Shown here piece after piece: positions 54,917 to 63,780 of a stretch of DNA of 64,000 nt. The stretch is from an uncultured Clostridia bacterium (GTDB lineage: Bacteria > Bacillota > Clostridia > Lachnospirales > Anaerotignaceae). Made by a program: the position numbers and the translations under genes. The notes beneath the pieces are model-generated. The model was given only the letters and a program-made list of their open reading frames with translations, made no database searches and was not told the DNA's origin. The DNA is taken from positions 26,923 through 90,922 of the forward strand of contig CALWRF010000013.1 of assembly GCA_944383885.1 (NCBI GenBank). The letters run 5' to 3'. The stretch's first letter is position 1, and each line of letters starts with the position of its first letter.

Positions 54917-55608
54917 ATTGCATCCTCCCTGTCTTTAAATATATTGTCAACTATGTCATAATGTAGGCTCAAAGCCTTTAATGCGCCTGAAACATTGCCA
55001 TTTTCAACAGCCTTAATTATTTCAGTATGACAGCGCAGGACAGCAGCCTTATTTTCGTACGAAATATCAGTCCAGAGCGAGCCTATATTTTTTTCAACGG
55101 CTTCCGACATTACAGAAACAAAGTCTGAAAGTATGCTGTTTTTTGAAAAACCCGTTATATACTCATGGAACATGTTATCCCAATGAGCGCTTTGTTCGTT
55201 TGCGCCTTTTTTCATGCCTTCAAGGCATAAACAAAGCTTTTCAATATCATGTTTTCCGGCATTAAGCGTAAACGATGAAAGGGCTTCGCTCTCAAGACCG
55301 CGCCTTATGGAATTTATATCGGAAAAGTCCGGTTTTTTTAAAAGTATATACATAGATACGAACCTTAAAAGGCTTTGGCTGAAATTGCCTGATATATAAT
55401 TGCCATCTCCTCTGCGGCTGACTACAATGCCCATGTTTTCCATAACGCGCATTGCCTCCCTTACAGTATAACGGCCTACATTAAGCTTAACAGCCAAATC
55501 CCTTTCCGACGGAAGCCTGCTGCCTATTTTTAAACTTCCTTTTGATATGTTGTCTTTAACATAATCAATAACTTTTTCATAAGACTTTTCGTTCTTTAAA
55601 TTACTCAA
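54913..55608 (-). CDS. GntR-family regulator with FCD domain (FadR subfamily)
   Basis: The 231-residue protein has an N-terminal GntR winged helix (ISKGSLKIGSRLPSERDLA, KLNVGRYTVREAMRVME) and a C-terminal FCD ligand-binding domain (RRGLESEALSSFTLNAG, WDNMFHEYITGFSKN, HTEIIKAVENGNVSGA). FCD regulators usually sense small organic acids, which would fit control of an LrgAB carboxylate channel. It starts at a TTG. It is the first gene of the operon, and a TGGTnnnACCA palindrome of the kind bound by this subfamily lies on its promoter. Confidence 0.92.
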   Translation of the reverse strand: MSNLKNEKSYEKVIDYVKDNISKGSLKIGSRLPSERDLAVKLNVGRYTVREAMRVMENMGIVVSRRGDGNYISGNFSQSLLRFVSMYILLKKPDFSDINSIRRGLESEALSSFTLNAGKHDIEKLCLCLEGMKKGANEQSAHWDNMFHEYITGFSKNSILSDFVSVMSEAVEKNIGSLWTDISYENKAAVLRCHTEIIKAVENGNVSGALKALSLHYDIVDNIFKDREDAM

Positions 55609-55657
55609 AATACATCACAAAACCATTCATATAAAATAAATAATTAAAAAATTTAAT

Positions 55658-55707
55658 ATTGGTGTTACCAATTTAGTGATTATATTACCAGTGGATATCT
55701 TTGTCAA
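55658..55707 (-). promoter_or_regulatory. gntR-lrgAB promoter with FadR-type operator
   Basis: On the minus strand, TTGACA (55702-55707) and TATAAT (55679-55684) are 17 bp apart, and ATTGGTAACACCAAT (55658-55672) lies just downstream over the expected start point. The site fits the TGGTnnnACCA consensus of FadR-type GntR proteins. A half-site TGGTAAT lies in the spacer. Confidence 0.85.
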
Positions 55708-55747
55708 CATATTTACAAAAAATACATGTTTTATTTTACGAAAAACA

Positions 55748-55776
55748 TTGACACAAATTGAAAATAGTTGTACTTT
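55748..55776 (+). promoter_or_regulatory. Candidate promoter of the LtaS-like gene
   Basis: TTGACA (55748-55753) and TACTTT (55771-55776) are 17 bp apart, leaving a leader of about 155 nt. Confidence 0.45.
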
Positions 55777-55936
55777 TATTAAAAATCCATAGTAATTATT
55801 GCTAAATAATTAACTTAAATAAACTTTAATAAAAAAACTATTTATTTTACGTTAAAATTAGATTAAAATACTGCTTATAAACATATATTGTTTTTGATAT
55901 CCTTAAAGAAATTTTTTATTTAATGAGGTATTGAGT

Positions 55937-58057
55937 ATGGATACAATTGAAAATATTTTACGCAAAAGAAATAACGAAATAATCTCAGGAAAAGAAAAAA
56001 TAAAAAAACGCATCAGGGTATTGGGCTATATCAGAAATACAGACTTACGGGGGATATTTAACTCTATATGTCAGGCATTTGAATTTTCACGCAAAAGGAC
56101 AACCATAGCATTAGCAATAGGCTTAATTATGTTTTTGTTCTTTAAATGTCTTATAAAAGCTGGCAACGAAGAATCCTGCGTATACTCAGCGCTTTTTGCT
56201 TTGCTGCTTGCGTATCCGGCGTTTTTTTCAGTCAGCGGCATGGCAGAAAAAAATATAAACATTTTGTTTTTTGTTTTAATGCCGTTAATTTCATTTTACA
56301 TAGTGGAATTCTTAAACGGCAACGCAATATTAAACGACCTTACGCCGGATCAGATATTCCTTAACCTTATATGGTATTACATGGTATATATTGTTGCACT
56401 TATCGCTGTCAGGCGCTTTACAATAGCCGTTTTTATAGCAGCTTTAATATTTACGTCTATAGGCATTATAAACCACTATGTGCTTACATTCAGAGGCACG
56501 GTTATATTCCCATGCGATGTAATAACGCTGCGCACTGCCCTTAATGTTTCCGGTAATTTCGACTTTACGCCGGATAAAGATGTGCTTCTTGCCTGCTCGG
56601 CATTTATACTTCAGGTTATATGCACTTACCGCTGCTGCGGCAACAGATTTATAAGAATTAAAAAGAAACTGTATATGCCGGCGTTAGCCGTTTCGGCTAT
56701 ATACACAATAGTATTTTTCTTTACGCCTATGCTTCCATCTATTGGCATATACGCCCAGCAGTGGAAAACACAGGCAAACGGATTTATACTTAATTTTACT
56801 ACAGCATTAAGGTACAGCCATGTATCGGAACCAACGGGCTACAGCATAGATGCGGTTAAAGACATACAGACAAATATTACATCTGGCAATTCAAATTTGT
56901 CCGACGGTTTTGCCGCCTTTAAAACGGAAAACGGCACAAAACCCGTTAATATTATAGCTATTATGAACGAATCTTTTGACGATTTTGCCGAGTTTGAAAA
57001 CCTCTCGCTTTCTGAGGATCCGGCGCCGTTTTTCCATTCATTAAAGAAAAACACAATAAAGGGCAGAATGTACTCACCTGTTACAGGCGGTGGAACGGCT
57101 AATGTGGAATATGAATACCTTACAGGCAATTCCCTTTCATTTCTGCCGGAGGGCACAGTAGCTTACCAGCTTTACATTAAAGACGATGCGCCGAGCCTTG
57201 TCCAGCAGATGAAATCACAAGGATATGAAACAACAGCCTTCCATCCTTATCTGGCTTCCGGCTGGAACAGACCTGATGTATACGACAGTTTTAAATTCGA
57301 CCACAAAATTTTCTCCGAAGACTTGGAAAACGGTGAAATAATTAGAAAATACATAAGCGATTCATCTGATTACAAAACAATATTTGACATTACAGATAAC
57401 TCTGACAAACCGCAGTTTGTTTTTAATGTTACAATGCAGAACCACAGCGCTTATGACAAGCCATGGGCTGGACAGAAATATCACATAACACCTGTTGACA
57501 ACTGCGCCGTGCTTTCTAAAACAACAACAGCTGAACAGTATTTTTCATTAATACGCGAAAGCGACGACGCCATTAAAGAACTTATTGAACACTACAGCAA
57601 TGTTGACGAGCCAACGCTTATAGTATTTTTTGGCGACCACCAGCCGCCTTTGGGACAAAAATTTTATACCCACCTTTACGGCAAAGCCCTTGATAAGCGC
57701 ACTACCGAAGAGGTTTTAATGCAGTACACAACGCCGTTTTTTATATGGGCAAACTATGACATACCTGAAGCTGACGACATACGCATAAGCTCCAATTACT
57801 TAGGCGTATTAACAGCGGAAGTAGCAGGTATACCACTTACCGGCTATCAGCAGTTCTTATGCGAATTAAGAAGCGAGCTTCCTGTTTTTACAAATATAGC
57901 CATTGTAGATAAAGACGGAAACATTACTGTACGCGACAATGAAAAAGACCTCACACCGTACCAGCAGGAACTTGTTAAAGAATACACATACCTTAACTAT
58001 TACAGCCTTTTTGACAGAGGCAGCGAAGAAACTGACAGTTTTTATTATATTAAATAA
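55937..58057 (+). CDS. LtaS-like membrane sulfatase-fold phosphoglycerol transferase
   Basis: LtaS-like enzymes build glycerol-phosphate polymers (lipoteichoic acid) or modify glycans outside the cell. The 706-residue protein (ATG 55937, GAGG 8 nt upstream) has five or more membrane segments in the first 290 residues and an extracellular sulfatase-fold domain with IIAIMNESFDDFAEF (metal-binding Glu about 345), YSPVTGGGTANVEYEYLTGN (catalytic Thr about 387), FHPYLASGWNRPDVY and VFFGDHQPPLG. The N-terminus has an extra charged segment of about 50 residues. It might be LtaS itself or a related phosphoglycerol transferase. Confidence 0.9.
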   Translation: MDTIENILRKRNNEIISGKEKIKKRIRVLGYIRNTDLRGIFNSICQAFEFSRKRTTIALAIGLIMFLFFKCLIKAGNEESCVYSALFALLLAYPAFFSVSGMAEKNINILFFVLMPLISFYIVEFLNGNAILNDLTPDQIFLNLIWYYMVYIVALIAVRRFTIAVFIAALIFTSIGIINHYVLTFRGTVIFPCDVITLRTALNVSGNFDFTPDKDVLLACSAFILQVICTYRCCGNRFIRIKKKLYMPALAVSAIYTIVFFFTPMLPSIGIYAQQWKTQANGFILNFTTALRYSHVSEPTGYSIDAVKDIQTNITSGNSNLSDGFAAFKTENGTKPVNIIAIMNESFDDFAEFENLSLSEDPAPFFHSLKKNTIKGRMYSPVTGGGTANVEYEYLTGNSLSFLPEGTVAYQLYIKDDAPSLVQQMKSQGYETTAFHPYLASGWNRPDVYDSFKFDHKIFSEDLENGEIIRKYISDSSDYKTIFDITDNSDKPQFVFNVTMQNHSAYDKPWAGQKYHITPVDNCAVLSKTTTAEQYFSLIRESDDAIKELIEHYSNVDEPTLIVFFGDHQPPLGQKFYTHLYGKALDKRTTEEVLMQYTTPFFIWANYDIPEADDIRISSNYLGVLTAEVAGIPLTGYQQFLCELRSELPVFTNIAIVDKDGNITVRDNEKDLTPYQQELVKEYTYLNYYSLFDRGSEETDSFYYIK

Positions 58058-58068
58058 AGTAAGTTATA

Positions 58069-58108
58069 AAAAACCGCTCACTTAAATTTTAAAGTGAGCG
58101 GTTTTTGC
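58069..58108. terminator. Bidirectional terminator
   Basis: AAAACCGCTCACTT and AAGTGAGCGGTTTT form a 14-bp stem; it separates the LtaS-like gene and the antiporter. Confidence 0.92.
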
Positions 58109-58118
58109 TTAAAATCAT

Positions 58119-59072
58119 CTAATTTAAAGGGCTTACAAAACAGGCTGTATAAATATATATTAAATATGCCGCAATAAGCGCAAAACCTTGTATACGCTTA
58201 AATTTACCTGTTATAAGCATTGGCAGCAGACCTATTAACACAACTGCCAAACACGCCGGTATATCTAAAAGTATTGTATGCGGACTAACAGCAAAGCTTC
58301 CGCCTCTTAAAAGAGCGCATACCGGCAGTATAAGAGCTGTATCAATTATATTGGCGCCTATAATGTTTCCGGCTGTTAATGCAGCCTCTTTTTTGGCTAT
58401 GGCAGTTATTGCCGTTACCAACTCCGGCAGCGATGTGCCTATAGCCACAATTGTTATAGCTATTACATTTTCCGGCACTTTTAAAATCCGGGCTATTATA
58501 CAGCCGTTATCAACTAAAAGCCTTGAACCCATTACAACGGCTGCGGCGCCTATTACAAAGTACAGCATCTGCCAGCAAATACCCTTTTTTGAAATATACC
58601 CTGTTGTTTTAACCATTTTGCGCTTTCCGCTTTGAATATTTTCCGTTATGTAAAGAGCAAGTATTACAAACAGCACTACAGCGCTTTTAGCATAAAGAGT
58701 GCCTTTAGCGCACAAAAGCCACAGCGAAAGTACAGCGCAAATCAGCATTAAGCTTTTAGGCGCGTACATTCTGCGTTCAACTCTTGACGGCATAAAAACA
58801 ATAGAAAGCGCCATTATAAGACCTGTATTTGCCGTAACAGAACCTACAGCGTTTCCAACAGCCATGTCAAGGCGTCCGTCTAAAGACGCCATAACTGACA
58901 CTATAAGCTCCGGTGTTGTTGTTGCAAAGCTTACTATAGTAGCGCCTATTATAAATTCCGGCACACCTAAAAGCTTTGCCACTTCGGAAGAAGCGTCAAC
59001 AAACATATCTCCGCCTTTAACTATAAGCACCAACCCCACAGCGAACAAAACGTATACTAAAATATTATCCAT
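58119..59072 (-). CDS. Calcium/sodium antiporter (CaxA/YrbG family)
   Basis: The 317-residue membrane protein has ten hydrophobic segments and the two alpha-repeats of the family: GATIVSFATTTPELIVSVMAS with GNAVGSVTANTGLI, and AIGTSLPELVTAITAIA with GNIIGANIIDTALI. The repeats carry the ion-coordinating Glu/Asn positions, although GSN is GSV and GAN here. It probably exchanges Ca2+ for Na+ or H+ across the membrane. GGAGG precedes the ATG. Confidence 0.92.
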   Translation of the reverse strand: MDNILVYVLFAVGLVLIVKGGDMFVDASSEVAKLLGVPEFIIGATIVSFATTTPELIVSVMASLDGRLDMAVGNAVGSVTANTGLIMALSIVFMPSRVERRMYAPKSLMLICAVLSLWLLCAKGTLYAKSAVVLFVILALYITENIQSGKRKMVKTTGYISKKGICWQMLYFVIGAAAVVMGSRLLVDNGCIIARILKVPENVIAITIVAIGTSLPELVTAITAIAKKEAALTAGNIIGANIIDTALILPVCALLRGGSFAVSPHTILLDIPACLAVVLIGLLPMLITGKFKRIQGFALIAAYLIYIYTACFVSPLN

Positions 59073-59240
59073 TTCACAGCCTCCGAAATAATTATTTCAT
59101 GTCCAAAACGGGATAATATAATATAGTTTGCCTGAGCCGGGAATATAACAAAAATTTGCTTATTTTACAATTAAAAAATCTGTTTTGCTCTGGTTTTTAT
59201 ACACAATACATTTAAAAGGCTATTAAAATTTACCGCATAA

Positions 59241-59272
59241 AAAAACCGGACGGCAAATCCGTCCGGTTATAA
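59241..59272 (-). terminator. Terminator of the CoA-transferase gene
   Basis: AACCGGACGG and CCGTCCGGTT form a perfect 10-bp stem with a CAAAT loop and an A-run giving T-run on the minus strand. Confidence 0.92.
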
Positions 59273-59283
59273 ATTTAATTAAA

Positions 59284-60504
59284 TCAGCCCTGAACAACAA
59301 CACCGTTTGCTTTTAACTCATCAATAGCTGCGTCATCATATCCAAGTGATTTAAGAATTTCAGTTGAGTCCTCGCCAAGTTTTGGAGAACGTCCTCTGCC
59401 GCTTTCTTCTTTAACAGAAGGCTGCTCTGTAAATACGATAGGTGTCCTGATATAGAATACATCTTTTCCGCCAGGACCTGGTTTTTTGAATATATAATCG
59501 TTTGCCCAAGCCTGTGGGTCGTTTGCGATTTCTTCCATTGTCTGAACTGTTTCAAAAGGAACATCAGCTTTTGTAAGAATATCCTGCCACTCAGCAAGTG
59601 TCTTTTTAGCAAACGCAACTTCAATAATGTCAACAAGCTCCTCAATATGCTGAAGCATGTTTTCGTACTGATTGAATCTTTCGTCCTGAAGTATTTCAGG
59701 TATTTCAAGAGCGTTAGCAAGAGTTTCAATAGATTTCATGTACTGGATAACAGCAAGCTGAATCCATCTGCCGTCTTTTGTTTTGTATGTAGTACATGTA
59801 GCGCTGTTTGTGTGCTTTCTTGTCATTGGAAGCTCACTGCCGAAGTTTACAGGTCCAAGCAGCCAGTTAAGACCGTAAATAGCTGTATCAAAAAGACCTA
59901 CTGTAACTCTTTCGCCTTCGCCTGTTTTAGCCTGTCTGTAAAGAGCAGCGCAGATACCTGAAGAAAGAGCTATACCAGCATAGTTATCACCAAATCCAGA
60001 AGCTGCGTTACATGGTGATGTGCCTTTTTCCATAAGTGAGTTAGCTATACCGCCTCTTGCAAAGTATGCTGTATAGTCAAAACCTGGTTTATCTTTAAGA
60101 GGACCTTCCTCACCATAACCAAGAATAGAAGCATGGATAAGTCTTGGGAATTTTTTATGCAATGTGTCATAGTCAAGTCCCATTTTAACAAGGGATTTAA
60201 CTCTGTTGTTTGTAATAAATACATCAGCTGTCTCAAGAAGTTTTAAGAAAGCTTCCATACCTTTAGGGTCTTTAAGGTTGATAGCCAAATCCTTTTTATT
60301 AAAGTTCTGTACATTCATGCCAAGGTCTTCATCGCCTTCTGGAGCCGGATAATAATACTGTCTTGCGGCTGTACGAAGGTCATCTCCTCTTGGAGCCTCT
60401 ACTTTAATAACATCTGCACCATAGCTTGCGAGAATTCTTGCACATGAAGGAGCGGCAATAAATGTAGCAAGTTCAACAACTTTTACTCCGTCTAACTGTC
60501 CCAT
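59284..60504 (-). CDS. Family III CoA-transferase (HadA-like)
   Basis: Family III (CaiB/BaiF) enzymes move CoA between carboxylic acids through a catalytic aspartate. From ATG 60504 (GGAG 10 nt upstream) the protein is 406 residues and starts MGQLDGVKVVELATFIAAPS. The catalytic region GFGDNYAG puts Asp at about 173. Long stretches (GYGEEGPLKDKPGFDYTAYF, ARGGIANSLMEKGTSP, DGRWIQLAVIQY, DPQAWANDYIFKK) closely resemble the 2-hydroxyisocaproyl CoA-transferase HadA of Clostridioides difficile as I recall it. It would activate a 2-hydroxy acid for dehydration in a Stickland-type reductive branch. The dehydratase and its activator are not in the window. Confidence 0.9.
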   Translation of the reverse strand: MGQLDGVKVVELATFIAAPSCARILASYGADVIKVEAPRGDDLRTAARQYYYPAPEGDEDLGMNVQNFNKKDLAINLKDPKGMEAFLKLLETADVFITNNRVKSLVKMGLDYDTLHKKFPRLIHASILGYGEEGPLKDKPGFDYTAYFARGGIANSLMEKGTSPCNAASGFGDNYAGIALSSGICAALYRQAKTGEGERVTVGLFDTAIYGLNWLLGPVNFGSELPMTRKHTNSATCTTYKTKDGRWIQLAVIQYMKSIETLANALEIPEILQDERFNQYENMLQHIEELVDIIEVAFAKKTLAEWQDILTKADVPFETVQTMEEIANDPQAWANDYIFKKPGPGGKDVFYIRTPIVFTEQPSVKEESGRGRSPKLGEDSTEILKSLGYDDAAIDELKANGVVVQG

Positions 60505-60970
60505 AATAACATTCTCCTTTTCTATTTTTTTAATTCCGCGGCATACAAACACGGAATAAACTTCCAACAATAAATGTCGGATAATTAACATTAAATTCAG
60601 GATATATACCAGTCTGCCTTAATTTAACAGTATGAAGACCAGACCAAAAGCCCTATATCCTCTTAAGTAAATATAACACCATCGGAATATTTTTGCAATA
60701 ACTTTTAGTTAAGTTTTTGTTAATTTAAAATCCTTTTCAGTCCGAAAATATGTCTGATTATTAAATATTTGAACACAAAATATAAAGCAGACTTCATTAT
60801 GTATATTTTGCACAAAAAATGTAAAATATTATTGTTAAATAATTTAGGCTTAATTTTGATTACAATTAAATTACTCATTTTTTCAGTTGCATGTATTTAA
60901 TTTAACAATCTTATTTATATAATATAAACTTAATACCATAGTACAAAACGCAAAAAACAAAAAACAGCAT
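60505..60970. other. AT-rich gap upstream of the CoA-transferase
   Basis: Non-coding, very AT-rich; must contain the CoA-transferase promoter. No ORF or clear secondary structure seen. Confidence 0.4.
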
Positions 60971-61022
60971 AAAAGCAGAAAAATGTCGGAAAAGGTTAGA
61001 AATAGTTAGAAATAATTAGGTA
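60971..61022. repeat. Phased decamer repeat, site 6
   Basis: The plus strand shows AAAAGCAGAA, AAATGTCGGA, AAAGGTTAGA, AATAGTTAGA, AATAATTAGG in exact 10-bp steps, running into the MATE terminator. Confidence 0.85.
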
Positions 61023-61062
61023 AAAGCGCGGAACGCCATTTTAATTGCAATTCCGCGCTTTG
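61023..61062 (-). terminator. MATE gene terminator
   Basis: AAAGCGCGGAA and TTCCGCGCTTT form an 11-bp stem with a 17-nt loop containing AATTGCAATT; TTTTA follows on the minus strand, then the decamer repeats. Confidence 0.88.
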
Positions 61063-61086
61063 GTGCTGTATTAATAAATTCAGGCA

Positions 61087-62475
61087 TTATTCTGCCTTTA
61101 AGCCTATTCCCTCAGCAGCACAGCGTTCCTCTCTCTTTTTTAGATGTTTGTTAAACACAAGCAAAAATACTGTTACTGAAATAACCGACGCAGTAAAGTC
61201 GGATACCGGCTGGGCAAAAAACGCGTCTTTTGCCGTAAATACAAAAGCAAATAAAACAACATTAAAGCAGTAAAAGCATTTTCTGAACATGGAAATGCAT
61301 AATGCCGTTTTAGTGCGCCCTAAAGCCGTAAGACCATCTACAAGCACATACTCAAAGCTTAAAGGTATAATGCCAAGTGTGAATACCTTTATGCCCCAAA
61401 CCGAAAGCTCTATATGCTCCGGTGAGGAAGTAAATATCTGAACAAAATACTGCGGCACCGTTCTTGAAACAACAAACATTATAGCTGTAAACGCCAAACA
61501 CAGCATAAGTATGTCTTTTTCCGCGCGGCGTATCCTGCCGCTTTGCGCCGCGCCGTAATTAAAGCTTATAATAGCCTGTGTTCCGCCGCTTATGCCAATC
61601 ATAGGTCCTGTAATAAGCATAAAATAGCTTTGGATAATTGTTACGCATGTTATAAGCGTATCGCCCTGTGCGCCGCCGGCTTTTTGCAAAACAGCATTCA
61701 TTACTATAATTATAACACTGTCCGTAGCCAATATTAAAAATGGCGAAAGCCCGACAGAAATAATTTTCAGCCACAGCTTAAAATCATATCCGCCGAATGA
61801 AATCCTAACAGGCGGTCTTTTGCTGAATAAAAACGCCGCCGCAAAAGCGCATGAAAAAAACTGGCTTAAAACAGTAGCCAAAGCGGCTCCGGCAACACCC
61901 ATATCAAAAACAAATATAAAAACCGGGTCTAATATAATATTTGACACAGCGCCTATAACAACCGATGTCATTCCAACTGTTGAAAAGCCCTGGCAATTTA
62001 TAAAATAATTAAGACCCATAGCCATAAGCGCAAAAAACGTACCTGCCGTATATATGCTTAAATATGTATCAGCGTATTCAAATGTCGTTTCACTGGCGCC
62101 GAACCACATAAGGAGCTGGTCTTTAATTAAAAGAAAAACTACAGTAAGCACAACTGAAAAAACTGTAAGCATAAGAAAACTGTTTGATAAAAGCTTATAA
62201 GCCATTTTTTTGTTGTTCTCACCTAAGCGCATAGCCATAAGTATTGAGCCGCCAAGACCCACAAGAGTTCCAAATGAGCTTAAAAGCGTCACTATAGGTC
62301 CACACACGCCAACGCCGGCTAAAGCCAAATCCCCAATACCTTTTATATTTCCTATATACATTCTGTCTATAATGCTGTAGAGCACATTTACAAACTGCGC
62401 TATCATAGACGGCACCGCAAGGCGCAGTACTAAAGGTCCTATAGAATCGCGACCCAAATCATTTTCCCTTCTCAT
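61087..62475 (-). CDS. MATE-family efflux transporter
   Basis: The 462-residue protein (ATG 62475 with GGGAGGG upstream) has twelve hydrophobic segments in two MatE halves: LVLRLAVPSMIAQFVNVLYSIIDRMYIGN near the N-terminus (split over the first helix) and GLSPFLILATDSVIIIVMNAVL at the start of the second half, with GPMIGISGGTQAIISFNYGA. It is a Na+ or H+ driven multidrug or metabolite exporter of the DinF/NorM superfamily. The substrate is unknown. A 36-nt-upstream start was rejected because the ribosome site fits the second ATG. Confidence 0.93.
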   Translation of the reverse strand: MRRENDLGRDSIGPLVLRLAVPSMIAQFVNVLYSIIDRMYIGNIKGIGDLALAGVGVCGPIVTLLSSFGTLVGLGGSILMAMRLGENNKKMAYKLLSNSFLMLTVFSVVLTVVFLLIKDQLLMWFGASETTFEYADTYLSIYTAGTFFALMAMGLNYFINCQGFSTVGMTSVVIGAVSNIILDPVFIFVFDMGVAGAALATVLSQFFSCAFAAAFLFSKRPPVRISFGGYDFKLWLKIISVGLSPFLILATDSVIIIVMNAVLQKAGGAQGDTLITCVTIIQSYFMLITGPMIGISGGTQAIISFNYGAAQSGRIRRAEKDILMLCLAFTAIMFVVSRTVPQYFVQIFTSSPEHIELSVWGIKVFTLGIIPLSFEYVLVDGLTALGRTKTALCISMFRKCFYCFNVVLFAFVFTAKDAFFAQPVSDFTASVISVTVFLLVFNKHLKKREERCAAEGIGLKAE

Positions 62476-62655
62476 ATTTATACCCTCCCCAAATAAATCA
62501 CTCCAGTTCATTATAGCAAAACACTATAGTTTTTCAATACAGAAAAAGTATTATTGCCGCCAAAAATCCTTAACCACAGTTATTATATTTTTATTAATAT
62601 AACTGCCCCTATACAGTTAATAAACATACCAATTCAGTTTGTATACCCGTACAAA

Positions 62656-62730
62656 TAAAAGAGCAGATTTGATATTATCCGAAAAAGTTAGTCTTTTAGG
62701 AATTACATCATTTTAACTGCTCTTTTTGTC
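62656..62730. terminator. Long-loop hairpin, possible terminator
   Basis: AAAAGAGCAG and CTGCTCTTTTT pair at the base of a 50-nt loop that contains GAAAAAGTTAG, one unit of the decamer repeat. A/T runs on both sides would allow termination in either direction. Confidence 0.5.
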
Positions 62731-62779
62731 CGCATTATACCTATATTATTAAATCATTATTTCAGCATATACGGCATAT

Positions 62780-62866
62780 TTAAACTTTAGGCAAGTTTCC
62801 ACCGCATGCTGAAGGCATTTTCTTTCTTAAATCAAGCTTGTAAATTATTCTTAAAGGCAAAACCAT
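62780..62866 (-). CDS. Possible 28-residue peptide
   Basis: A leftward ORF of 28 codons begins MVLPLRIIYKLDLRKK and ends MPSACGGNLPKV. It is basic and reads like a conserved small peptide or the end of a longer protein, but it has no clear ribosome site. It lies between UPF0145 and a hairpin. Unrecognised. Confidence 0.3.
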   Translation of the reverse strand: MVLPLRIIYKLDLRKKMPSACGGNLPKV

Positions 62867-62936
62867 CTTTTGCCCAAAAGATTTAAAATAAAAATATTAA
62901 TCAAATACTGACTTAAATACAAAAAACACAGCCTTT

Positions 62937-63248
62937 TTACTTGAATTTAACAGCTGTTCCGTACATAAGTATCTCAGAAGCCCCCTGCATAACAGAAGAA
63001 GTAGCAAATCTTGCATTAATAACAGCGTCTGCACCCATGCTGCGTGCTTCATTTATCATTCTTTCCTGGGCAACTTCACGGGCTTTTTCTATCATCTCAG
63101 TGTATCCCTGAATTTCACCGCCGATTATTGTTTTAAGACTGGCGCCTATATCATGTCCTATATTCCTTGATTGTACAGTACAGCCCTTAACTATACCAAG
63201 TACTTCATATTCCTTTGAAGGTATATCCGGCGTTGTTGTTATTAACAT
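62937..63248 (-). CDS. UPF0145 (YbjQ-like) protein
   Basis: The 103-residue protein starts MLITTTPDIPSKEYEVLGIV and has RNIGHDIGASLKTIIGGEIQGYTEMI and EARSMGADAVINARF, diagnostic of the UPF0145/YbjQ family (heavy-metal-binding domain fold). The function is not established. I chose the ATG at 63248 with AGGAGTG upstream; the upstream in-frame ATG adds a lysine-rich segment not found in the family. Confidence 0.94.
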   Translation of the reverse strand: MLITTTPDIPSKEYEVLGIVKGCTVQSRNIGHDIGASLKTIIGGEIQGYTEMIEKAREVAQERMINEARSMGADAVINARFATSSVMQGASEILMYGTAVKFK

Positions 63249-63293
63249 AAAAATCACTCCTTTTGTTTTTTTAATTATAACATTTTTAATCAA

Positions 63294-63435
63294 AATATTG
63301 TTTAAAAAACCGGGTTTTTAAAAATATATTAATAATATTCAAGCCGCAGCCGTGGTTCAGGCAGCTTTTTGTTTTTCTTAATATCACAAAAAAGAACACA
63401 CTATAAAAGCGAGTGCTCTGCAAATAATTTTAATA
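63294..63435. other. Gap upstream of UPF0145
   Basis: Non-coding sequence that holds the UPF0145 promoter on its left side and borders the antitoxin RNA. No other feature seen. Confidence 0.35.
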
Positions 63436-63438
63436 TGT

Positions 63439-63560
63439 TATAATTAGCTTAGGCTGGCAGCCGCCTGCCCATTGCAGTGGGTTTTGAACGGACGTTTAAG
63501 CCTCGGTTAATGTTACAATCGCCCTTTATTTTCAAGACTAAGAATGGCGATTATTTTTTA
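63439..63560 (+). ncRNA. Putative antitoxin RNA of a type I toxin system
   Basis: An extended -10 promoter TGTTATAAT (63436-63444) is followed by a transcript of about 110 nt that ends at the hairpin AATCGCC (63517-63523) and GGCGATT (63546-63552) with a T-run. The 3' end overlaps, in antisense, the end of a toxin-like reading frame on the other strand. The layout and the AATCGCC hairpin match holin-like type I toxin loci of Firmicutes as I know them. The -35 box is weak. Confidence 0.55.
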
Positions 63561-63636
63561 TCCTGAAATTCAGGGCAGCAATTATGAGCATATCAATTTT
63601 TATCATTAATAACAAAACTTAATATGTATCAATAAT
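63538..63636 (-). pseudogene. Holin-like type I toxin gene, inactivated
   Basis: Read leftward, the frame gives IIDTY, then a TAA stop, then VLLLMIKIDMLIIAALNF and RIKNNRHS with a stop. Intact members of this small toxin family have the form M-x-TYEALSLM...FGMLIIALL...KNN. Here the expected Glu codon GAA is TAA and the start position reads ATT, so the gene is probably dead. AAGGCGG still lies upstream. Confidence 0.55.
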
Positions 63637-63780
63637 GCCGCCTTCCCCCTAAAATGAAGGAGGTATGTACTCCGAAGAAACGGAGCAGCCAAAGACTGTT
63701 TTAACAAAGTGCTTTGACAATTCTGCACTGCGGCTGCCATGTAATTTTTTAGCATATATTAAATACTTTTTAAGCTTCTT

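Larger units (their letters stand above)
62512..62936. other. Gap between MATE gene and UPF0145 gene
   Basis: This stretch holds the MATE promoter (left), a long stem-loop at 62656-62730, a candidate 28-codon ORF at 62780-62866 and AT-rich sequence. Nothing else is supported. Confidence 0.4.
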
